From: an uncultured Cellvibrio sp.
GTDB lineage: Bacteria > Pseudomonadota > Gammaproteobacteria > Pseudomonadales > Cellvibrionaceae
Length of the DNA: 13,272 nucleotides
Direction: 5' to 3'
NCBI GenBank assembly: GCA_946482345.1
Contig: CAMLRJ010000039.1
Span: 1-13,272 of the forward strand
A program made the translations under genes and the position numbers. This document shows positions 7,123 to 13,272 of this stretch, piece after piece (within the stretch, counting starts at the first letter, position 1; every line of letters starts with the position of its first letter). The notes beneath the pieces were generated by a model. It was not told the DNA's origin, did no database searches, and saw only the letters and a program-made list of their open reading frames with translations.

Positions 7123-7265
7123 GGCGCGCATTCTGGCGGTTTTTTTGTACGAGCCGGGTGTTGCGGGTCACAGAACAGTATTTGTCTATAAGGGTGCATT
7201 GGTGGCATTTTGTTGTTGTTTTCTGTATGTTGGCGACCGTTTTTTTGGAGAATAGAGAAGCATTG

Positions 7266-8423
7266 ATGAGTGAGTTTGATGATATCCGCCCTTATTACGA
7301 TCATGAAGTGAGAGCAACTTTGGATCGCATGCTCGCTGACCGGGAATTGGTTCAGGCAGTAACGCATCTGGTTTTTCCCAAAACAGAATCCTGGTTGGGT
7401 TGGTTATGGCGCCCTCTGGTAAGAACCAAACTCAGGAAAGAATTGGCGCCAGTCAAGGATGTTCGGGGTTTTCAGCAAATTGTTGAAAAATACATGAGCA
7501 AAATGATTAGCTCGAGAGTGAAATCGGTAACCGTTTCCGGTTTGGATAAACTCGATAAAAATCAGTCTTATCTTTTTATTAGTAATCATCGTGATATCGC
7601 AATGGATCCAGCGTTTGTCAATTGGGTTTTGTATCACAACGACAGTAATACCTTGCGTATTGCGATTGGCGATAATTTGTTGACCAAACCGTTTGCATCG
7701 GATTTGATGCGTTTGAATAAAAGTTTTATTGTTAATCGCAGTGCCAAAGCACCGCGTGAAAAATTAAAAGCTGCCAAACATTTATCTGCTTATATCTACC
7801 ATTCAATTGTCAACGAACATTCCAGTATCTGGATTGCGCAACGCGAAGGGCGCGCCAAAGATGGTTGTGATAAAACCAATTCTGCTGTGTTGGGCATGCT
7901 GACACTGAATAAACCTAAAACAGAATTACTGGCGGATTATATTCGTGCATTGCATATAGTGCCGGTGTCAATTTCTTATGAGCTTGACCCTTGTGATGCC
8001 GCCAAAGCACGTGAGTTATATTTGCAGAAGACTGAAGGTGGATATCAAAAGGAAGAGCATGAAGATGTACGCAGTATCGCCATGGGAATTACTGGCGAAA
8101 AAGGGAATATCCATTTGGCTTTTGGTGAAGAGATGCGAAAAGATTATCAGGACAATGATGATCTGGTTACTGAGCTTGATCAGCAAATTCTCAATAATTA
8201 TGTGTTACATGCCACTAATTGTTTTGCTTACGAGATGTTATTTAACACCATTCCGAATGTGAAATATTCCGACAGGCAGATTGCATATGATCCTTCTGTG
8301 TTAGCAGAACAAAAGGCAGCATTTGTTGCGCGTATGCAAACTATACCGGAAGAACATCGCGAAATTGCCTTGGCTATTTATGCCAATCCAGTCAAGAGTA
8401 AATTAAATTCTGATGCTCAGTGA
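7266..8423 (+). CDS. PlsC-like (1-acylglycerol-3-phosphate acyltransferase superfamily) acyltransferase
   Basis: This encodes 385 residues from MSEFDDIRPYYDHEV. Acyltransferase blocks occur in order: FISNHRDIAMDPAF (105-117), with catalytic-type His108 and Asp114; SFIVNRS (153-159), the glycerol-phosphate-binding-type arginine block; IWIAQREGRAKDG (188-200), in place of the usual EGTRS block; and IVPVSISYE (231-239). The spacing is H-x5-D rather than the textbook H-x4-D. I believe a subgroup with NHRDI motifs shares this. It likely transfers acyl chains to a lysophospholipid or related acceptor at the inner membrane face; the substrate is unknown. The reading frame opens at 7098, but MSEFDD is preceded by AGAG at 7254-7257 and the upstream part reads like translated promoter DNA, so I start at 7266. 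The next gene, dinG, overlaps its end by 11 bp. Confidence 0.9.
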   Translation: MSEFDDIRPYYDHEVRATLDRMLADRELVQAVTHLVFPKTESWLGWLWRPLVRTKLRKELAPVKDVRGFQQIVEKYMSKMISSRVKSVTVSGLDKLDKNQSYLFISNHRDIAMDPAFVNWVLYHNDSNTLRIAIGDNLLTKPFASDLMRLNKSFIVNRSAKAPREKLKAAKHLSAYIYHSIVNEHSSIWIAQREGRAKDGCDKTNSAVLGMLTLNKPKTELLADYIRALHIVPVSISYELDPCDAAKARELYLQKTEGGYQKEEHEDVRSIAMGITGEKGNIHLAFGEEMRKDYQDNDDLVTELDQQILNNYVLHATNCFAYEMLFNTIPNVKYSDRQIAYDPSVLAEQKAAFVARMQTIPEEHREIALAIYANPVKSKLNSDAQ

Positions 8424-10548
8424 CGATACCAAAAAAACGATTCAAACTGCCTACAGTCAGTTTTTGGAAAATAAAGGGCTGAAATCCCGTTACGGCCAAA
8501 AAATGATGATTGCCGAAATTGCCAAATGTCTCGGTAATATTGAATTGGATGAGGAGGGTGTGAGGGAATCATCTACTGAAAATGGCAATCATATTTGTGT
8601 GGTAGAGGCGGGTACAGGTACAGGTAAAACCATTGCTTATCTGTTGCCTGCCTTGGTGATGGCAAAACATCTGGGTAAAAAACTGGTCATTTCTACTGCG
8701 ACTGTCGCGCTGCAAGAACAAATCATTCACAAAGACTTACCTGAACTCGCTAAAAATGCCGGATTGAATTTCAGTTTTAATCTGGCCAAAGGTCGCGGTC
8801 GTTATTTGTGTTTAAGTAAATTGGATAATGTGATTGCTGAATATGAAAGCGGCATTAATCCTACCCGTGCTTTGTATGAAGATGAATATCCAAGTCTTTC
8901 CGCGCAGCATTACAAACTTTATCAATCCATGATGGAATCCCTTGCGGCTAATAAATGGAATGGTGAACGCGATACCTGGCCGCAAGCGCTTGAACAGGAA
9001 GAATGGCAAATTATCACGACTGATCATCGTCAATGTACGGGGCGTCGTTGTTCCAATGTTTCTGTCTGCAGTTTTTTTAAAGCGCGAGATACTTTGCATG
9101 CGGTGGATTGTATTGTCACCAATCACGATTTGGTATTGGCTGATTTAGCGCTGGGTGGCGGTGCGATTTTACCGGCACCGGAAGATGCAATTTTTGTATT
9201 TGACGAAGGTCATCATCTGCCACAAAAAACGCTGAGTCATTTTGCGCATCACAGTCGAATTTTATCGACCAGCAAATGGCTGGATCAATCCAATAAAAGT
9301 TTGGGTGCATTACTGGGTGCAATTAGCGGAGCAGGCGATGTTGATCGTTTTGCAGAACAATTACCCGCATTATTTATCAGCTGCAAAAGTTTATTGGATC
9401 AAATTTTTCCGCAGTGTGAACAGCTTGTACAAACCATTCAATTTGCTGATCGAGAATCCCATTATCGTTTTGAACAGGGAAAAATTCCGGATATTTTAAA
9501 AGAGACTTGCATCAACTTATATAAAGAGTTTGATCGTTTAACTGAAATTCTTGGGAAAATGTCCGAAGAGGTTGGCAAGGCTATGGAGGATGCACATTGC
9601 CCTGTACCGAAAGTGGATTTGGAAAATTATTATCCTTTAATTGGCACCTGGCATTCACGTGCCGAACTCAATCGTGATTTATGGATAACCTATGCCATTG
9701 CCGATGCTGAAACTGACGCACCTAAAGCACGTTGGTTAACACCTGTTGAACAAACTGGCGGGATTGATATTGAAGTCTGTTCAAGTCCGATTCTGGCAGC
9801 AAAAACCTTGCAACATTCTTTATGGAATCGTGCCTGTGGTGTTGTGATCACCTCCGCAACACTGACAGCATTGGGAAATTTCCAGCGTTTTAAAATGCGT
9901 GCGGGAACTCCTGACTCGGCGCAGTATCATAGTTTACCCAGCCCATTTAATTTTCAGGATTCCACTTTGGAAATTCCAGCTGCTACAGTCGAAGCGAGTA
10001 ATGCGGATGTGCATACTCTGGCGATTATCGATCAGCTACCGAATATTATTGATCTGAATGCGGGTACTCTGGTTTTGTTTTCATCCAAAAAACAAATGCT
10101 GGATGTTTATGAAGAATTGCCAACAGCATTGCAAAATAAAATTTTGTTGCAAGGTGATGCGTCCAAACAGGAAATGCTCATCCAGCATAAACAAAAAATT
10201 GATCAGGGTGAGGGCAGTGTATTATTTGGTTTGGCGAGTTTTGCGGAAGGTGTGGATTTACCAGGAAATTATTGTACACACGTGATCATTGCCAAATTAC
10301 CTTTTGCTGTTCCTGATGATCCGATTGAAGCGGCTTTATCCGAATGGATTGAATCGCGTGGTGGTAATGCATTTATGGAGTTAACGGTTCCCGATGCATC
10401 ACTGAAATTAATTCAAGCTTGTGGTCGTTTGTTGAGGACGGAAACTGATAAAGGAAAAATCAGTTTACTGGATCGCAGAATTATCAGTAAACGTTATGGC
10501 AAAGCGATTTTGAATTCTTTGCCACCGTTTCGGCGGGTGATTGATTAA
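8413..10548 (+). CDS. dinG: ATP-dependent DNA helicase DinG
   Basis: This encodes 711 residues, the usual DinG length. It is a superfamily 2, XPD-like 5'-3' helicase with an iron-sulfur cluster that unwinds D-loops, R-loops and forked DNA in repair and replication restart. Visible parts: Walker A EAGTGTGKT (about 65-73); cluster cysteines C133, C208, C213 and C219 (GRYLC, then QCTGRRCSNVSVC), with E. coli-like spacing; Walker B DEGHH (264-268); motif SATLTA (about 481); LFGLASFAEGVDLPG (about 604-618); and motif VI QACGRLLRTETDKG (about 668-681). All key residues appear intact. The start ATG lies inside the acyltransferase gene (11-bp overlap), with only weak ribosome-site matches, suggesting translational coupling and a shared transcript. 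No LexA-like operator is evident upstream. Confidence 0.96.
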   Translation: MLSDDTKKTIQTAYSQFLENKGLKSRYGQKMMIAEIAKCLGNIELDEEGVRESSTENGNHICVVEAGTGTGKTIAYLLPALVMAKHLGKKLVISTATVALQEQIIHKDLPELAKNAGLNFSFNLAKGRGRYLCLSKLDNVIAEYESGINPTRALYEDEYPSLSAQHYKLYQSMMESLAANKWNGERDTWPQALEQEEWQIITTDHRQCTGRRCSNVSVCSFFKARDTLHAVDCIVTNHDLVLADLALGGGAILPAPEDAIFVFDEGHHLPQKTLSHFAHHSRILSTSKWLDQSNKSLGALLGAISGAGDVDRFAEQLPALFISCKSLLDQIFPQCEQLVQTIQFADRESHYRFEQGKIPDILKETCINLYKEFDRLTEILGKMSEEVGKAMEDAHCPVPKVDLENYYPLIGTWHSRAELNRDLWITYAIADAETDAPKARWLTPVEQTGGIDIEVCSSPILAAKTLQHSLWNRACGVVITSATLTALGNFQRFKMRAGTPDSAQYHSLPSPFNFQDSTLEIPAATVEASNADVHTLAIIDQLPNIIDLNAGTLVLFSSKKQMLDVYEELPTALQNKILLQGDASKQEMLIQHKQKIDQGEGSVLFGLASFAEGVDLPGNYCTHVIIAKLPFAVPDDPIEAALSEWIESRGGNAFMELTVPDASLKLIQACGRLLRTETDKGKISLLDRRIISKRYGKAILNSLPPFRRVID

Positions 10549-10556
10549 AAAAACAA

Positions 10557-10663
10557 ACCCCACCCTAGCCCTCCCCTTCGTAAGGGGAGGGAACAGATAT
10601 CACTCTGCAAATAGCAGGGAGTAATGTTCCTCCCCCTTGTGGAGGGGGAGGTTAGGAGGGGGT
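10557..10663. repeat. GC-rich double-hairpin inverted repeat (dispersed-repeat type)
   Basis: Two 39-base arms (10557-10595 and 10625-10663) are inverted repeats of each other, matching at about 29 of 39 positions. Each arm is itself a hairpin: a perfect 10-bp stem CCCTCCCCTT/AAGGGGAGGG (10569-10578 with 10582-10591), and a perfect 9-bp stem CCTCCCCCT/AGGGGGAGG (10629-10637 with 10643-10651). The centre (ATCACTCTGC...GCAGGGAGT) also pairs partly. It is far more GC-rich and purine/pyrimidine-biased than the coding DNA around it and has no ORF. CCCTCCCCTT...AAGGGGAGGG blocks of this kind are familiar as multi-copy intergenic repeats in proteobacteria. It starts 8 bp after dinG and may shape the 3' end of that transcript, although no T-run follows. 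Confidence 0.7.
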
Positions 10664-10712
10664 GCAAGGCTTTAAGGGAGTCAGTTAATAGAAAATCGTC
10701 ACAGAGGCAATT

Positions 10713-11432
10713 ATGAAACCATTAATCAAAATATTTATTTTTATTCTCAGTTTCATCAGTCTCACTACCAGTGCTACCGAATGTGTCATCACGTTGCATG
10801 GTATGGGTCGCACGTCAAAATCAATGAACACTTTAGTCAAATCATTACAAAAAGAAAATTATCTGGTGTACAACATTGATTACCCTTCACGTAAAAAATC
10901 GATTGAGGATTTGGCGGAAACCGTCGTTAAAGATGGTCTGGATTTTTGTGAGAGGCATCAGGCAAAAAACATTTATTTTGTGACTCATTCTCTGGGTGGT
11001 TTGTTGGTTCGCTATTATTTTTCAAAACATCCGGCTGAAAAAGTGACGCGGGTAGTGATGTTGGGGCCGCCGAATAAGGGGAGTCAGGTAGCTGATAATT
11101 TACAATCCTGGGATATTTTCAGATCGATTAATGGGCCAGCAGGTCAACAACTGAGTACCGCTGCCAATAGTTTTTGTAATCAATTACCGGCTGCGAATTT
11201 TGAGTTGGGTATTATTGCGGGCACTAAAACGTTTAATCCAATTTTATCCTTGATGTTGCCCAATCCTGATGATGGCAAGGTGACTCTGGAAAATACCAAG
11301 GTCGATGGTATGAAAGATTTTATTGCGTTGCCTGTCACTCACACATTTATGATGAAAAATAAAAAAGTGATTACTCAAGTAATCACTTTTTTTAAAACAG
11401 GACAATTTAATCATCAAAGCACAATAAGATAA
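10713..11432 (+). CDS. Secreted alpha/beta hydrolase (lipase/PGAP1-like esterase)
   Basis: This encodes 239 residues. A Sec signal peptide covers about residues 1-21 (basic MKPLIK, hydrophobic IFIFILSFISL, cut near TTSA), so the product is periplasmic or secreted. Hydrolase features are the oxyanion loop ITLHGMGRTSKSM (H29-G30), nucleophile Ser93 in THSLGG (Thr in place of the first Gly of GxSxG), acidic Asp186/187 in NPDDGKV, and His210 in LPVTHTFMM. MLGPPNKGSQVAD (116-128) is the conserved block after the nucleophile in triacylglycerol lipase/PGAP1-like proteins. The substrate is an ester, probably lipid-like, and not determinable. AGAGG lies 5 bases before the ATG. The oddity is a strong terminator hairpin (11361-11393) inside its last 25 codons. 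The family's essential residues lie before the hairpin, so a protein ending there could still be active. Confidence 0.9.
   Translation: MKPLIKIFIFILSFISLTTSATECVITLHGMGRTSKSMNTLVKSLQKENYLVYNIDYPSRKKSIEDLAETVVKDGLDFCERHQAKNIYFVTHSLGGLLVRYYFSKHPAEKVTRVVMLGPPNKGSQVADNLQSWDIFRSINGPAGQQLSTAANSFCNQLPAANFELGIIAGTKTFNPILSLMLPNPDDGKVTLENTKVDGMKDFIALPVTHTFMMKNKKVITQVITFFKTGQFNHQSTIR
11361..11393. terminator. Strong bidirectional intrinsic terminator inside the 3' coding end of the hydrolase gene
   Basis: The stem GTGATTACT (11367-11375) and AGTAATCAC (11378-11386) is perfect, extended by six A-T pairs (A-run 11361-11366, T-run 11387-11393). Both strands therefore have a hairpin followed by a T-run. 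On the minus strand it lies about 55 bp past the stop of the YCF48-like gene, an ordinary terminator position. On the plus strand it lies 37-70 bases before the hydrolase stop codon, which is abnormal and raises the question of transcripts ending without a stop. Confidence 0.8.
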
Positions 11433-11447
11433 GTGTGTGACAGAGCA

Positions 11448-13272
11448 TTATTTTAGCAGTGGAATTCGTATTTGCCTTTCCCCTATGCCAACCAGCATTT
11501 GATTTTTACTGTCGATGTGCAGCGATTTAATTGACGCCTGGGTGACAGAAGGCATAAGTTGCCAGGTTTCTGCATCATCTCTTGAATAAAGAATTTCCCC
11601 GGATTTACCTGATAAGTAAACGATGCCTGTTGCTGGGTCTTGAGTTGGGCCACGTAAGAGCGTTGTGGTGGGTGTAGATATTTGTCGCCAGTTTTTTCCT
11701 GAATCCGTAGAAGTTAATACTAAACCTTTTGATCCAATAGCAATTAATTTGCCGCTTGCCAGTTTGCGTATCGACAATATGGTGGCATTCACTTTTGTAT
11801 CAATAGTTTGCCAGTTTTTTCCTTGATCCGTTGAAAATAATATCAAGCCTTTATCGGCGCCAATAAAAATAATATTTTCCATGGCGAATAAAGTTTGCAA
11901 GGAATTTTGCACTGATGTTTCAGCAGGCTTCCAATGGATAGCATCCGGTGATAATTGAATATTACCTGCTTGCCCCACAGCAATAAATTGTTTGCTGTAA
12001 ATATCGTAAATACCTTGAAACAATTGTCTGGTGTTATCGATATTACTTGCCTGCCAGGTTTTGCCTGCATCGGTAGAGTAATGCGTTATTCCAGGTCCCG
12101 CTATAGCAACAACGGTTCCTTTATTGTCACCCATTAATTGATGAAAGTAGCCTTGGGTTATATCACCCAGGGCGAGACGAATATTCCAGTCTTTTCCCTG
12201 ATTTTCTGAAACCAAAATAGTACCGGGTGTACCGGCGGTAATAAGATTGCCAGTTTTTTTATCTTGAATGATTGAAAATAAATAATCATTTTCCTGAGTT
12301 GCTGCATTGGTTGCTTCCCATGATTGCCCCTGATTCCTTGATCTTAATAAGGCCCCTTTGGTGCCAACGCCGATCCAATTATCGGCGGTGACGGGAATTA
12401 ATTGATGTAAATATTCTTTGAATGGAAAATTAATTGTGGACCAGGATTTATCTGGCGCATTGCTGTGTAACAAAAGTCCACCCTCGCCATATGCGACCAA
12501 TTCCTGATTAATTGCAGCCAAACCCTGAATAGTCACTTTGGTTGGTGAAGATAGGGTTTGCCATGTGCGGCCACCATTATCGGAAAGCATTAAAGTACCG
12601 GCGTCACCAGTAGCCAGAGTTTTAGAGCCATCTGTCGTTTGTGCAATATTGGTTAGATAACTACTGGTGCCAGCAACCGGAGCCCATAAATGACCTGAGT
12701 CATCGGATAACAGTACGGCACCGTCACTGGTGGAAATCATTAGCGTTTTGTTTGGTGTGCTGTAAAAAATTTTAGTGATGTAGGATGTATTGCCTGTAGC
12801 AATAATTTCCCGGGTATTTTTTTCCAGATCAATTCTTAAAACATTTCCGTCCGCACAGCTGATTACCAATATTTGACCATCAATCACAATGCCGTCTGTT
12901 AAAGTGGCGGGTGTCATAGTTTCAAGAATCTGCCAGTTTTGTCCGCCATCTGCAGAACTGGCCATTAAACCATCTTCACCAATCGCCAATAAATTTTTTG
13001 AAGTTGATATTAATTTTGTTGTGGTGAGCCCTGAATTAAATACTGCTTTTTCCCATTTATTTGCAGGTGATTCGCTATAAAGAGCAAGGCCTTGTTCACC
13101 CATTGCTACCCATCTTTTATTAGTTGAATCGAAAGTCACAGCAGTTATTTTGCGATTATTTTCGGTAGGTATTTTGTGCCAGGATTCACCTGCGTCCATG
13201 GATACCATGAGTAATCCATTTTCCCCGCCCGCTAATATTATGTTGCCCGCATCATCAGCGGCTATCGAAATA
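11448..13272 (-). CDS. YCF48/BNR-like beta-propeller repeat protein, 5' end cut by window edge
   Basis: The frame is open from the right edge to the TAA at 11448: about 607 residues are visible. An internal Met at 13208 is not the start, because the 21 codons before it (ending AGNIILAGGENGLL) continue the repeat pattern. About 14 units of roughly 42 residues can be counted, most ending in a (L/M)xSxDxGxxW motif such as MVSMDAGESW, LFSTDQGKNW and LTSTDSGKNW. Two or three are degenerate (QLSPDAIHW, the RIDLEKNT unit). Fourteen units would suit two seven-bladed propellers, with the final GIGERQIRIPLLK perhaps closing the last sheet. This fold is shared with YCF48, a photosystem II assembly factor. 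In heterotrophic gammaproteobacteria related genes often sit beside MMPL/RND exporter and DUF1329 genes, which would be off the right edge here. Function is unknown. Its terminator is probably the hairpin at 11361-11393. Confidence 0.88.
   Translation of the reverse strand, partial: ISIAADDAGNIILAGGENGLLMVSMDAGESWHKIPTENNRKITAVTFDSTNKRWVAMGEQGLALYSESPANKWEKAVFNSGLTTTKLISTSKNLLAIGEDGLMASSADGGQNWQILETMTPATLTDGIVIDGQILVISCADGNVLRIDLEKNTREIIATGNTSYITKIFYSTPNKTLMISTSDGAVLLSDDSGHLWAPVAGTSSYLTNIAQTTDGSKTLATGDAGTLMLSDNGGRTWQTLSSPTKVTIQGLAAINQELVAYGEGGLLLHSNAPDKSWSTINFPFKEYLHQLIPVTADNWIGVGTKGALLRSRNQGQSWEATNAATQENDYLFSIIQDKKTGNLITAGTPGTILVSENQGKDWNIRLALGDITQGYFHQLMGDNKGTVVAIAGPGITHYSTDAGKTWQASNIDNTRQLFQGIYDIYSKQFIAVGQAGNIQLSPDAIHWKPAETSVQNSLQTLFAMENIIFIGADKGLILFSTDQGKNWQTIDTKVNATILSIRKLASGKLIAIGSKGLVLTSTDSGKNWRQISTPTTTLLRGPTQDPATGIVYLSGKSGEILYSRDDAETWQLMPSVTQASIKSLHIDSKNQMLVGIGERQIRIPLLK

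Noticed and set aside
7048..7131. Longer start of the REC-GGDEF protein
   Set aside because: The receiver fold begins at MKILLVEDSP, and the best promoter lies within the extension.
7098..7265. N-terminal extension of the acyltransferase with a hydrophobic stretch (WWHFVVVFCMLATVF) that looks like a membrane anchor
   Set aside because: It overlaps the minus-strand promoter and 5' region of the GGDEF gene, has no ribosome site at 7098, and MSEFDD at 7266 is preceded by AGAG at a suitable distance.
10557..10663. CRISPR or standard terminator
   Set aside because: Only two inverted, not direct, units and no spacers. No T-run follows either hairpin.

Overview
The window reads as a chromosomal segment of a moderately AT-rich Gammaproteobacterium. 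The mix of a GH97 glycosidase lipoprotein, a DinG helicase, a PlsC-like acyltransferase, a REC-GGDEF regulator and a YCF48-like propeller would fit a polysaccharide-using marine or soil group such as Cellvibrionaceae. That placement is inference from gene content and base composition, not a search. There are ten protein genes (the first and last cut by the window edges), no tRNA or rRNA, no transposase and no CRISPR. No gap between genes exceeds about 300 bases.

Bases 1-2600 form a sigma-factor module. A VOC/glyoxalase-like gene and a DUF1428 (YbaA-like) gene lie on the minus strand, diverging from a GFA/CENP-V-type zinc protein gene on the plus strand. Convergent to the latter is an ECF sigma factor of the ECF42 type, with a long DUF6596/TPR-like C-terminal extension and no anti-sigma gene in view. 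Between the divergent genes is a perfect 12-bp inverted repeat. Read in either direction it spells TGTCGA-N17-CGAC, which matches the ECF42 promoter consensus as I recall it. One palindrome therefore appears to be two face-to-face promoters that share their elements. This is the most notable signal in the window.

Bases 2651-5774 hold a sugar-use pair: a lipoprotein GH97 alpha-glycosidase with a retaining-type nucleophile, then aldose 1-epimerase (galM). The glycosidase would release a sugar from an oligosaccharide and the epimerase would interconvert its anomers. A REC-GGDEF-degenerate REC gene converges on galM with an 8-bp overlap and has its own sigma70-like promoter.

Bases 7266-10548 hold an acyltransferase and dinG, overlapping by 11 bp and so probably co-transcribed. 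A GC-rich double-hairpin repeat (10557-10663) separates dinG from a secreted alpha/beta hydrolase. That gene carries a strong intrinsic terminator hairpin inside its own 3' coding end. The hairpin is well placed to end the convergent transcript of the last gene, a YCF48/BNR-like repeat protein with about 14 visible blade motifs that runs off the right edge.

I see no wholly unknown multi-gene system. The items most worth a second look are the symmetric ECF42 promoter, the terminator inside a reading frame, the two nested palindromic repeats and the split-receiver GGDEF protein.
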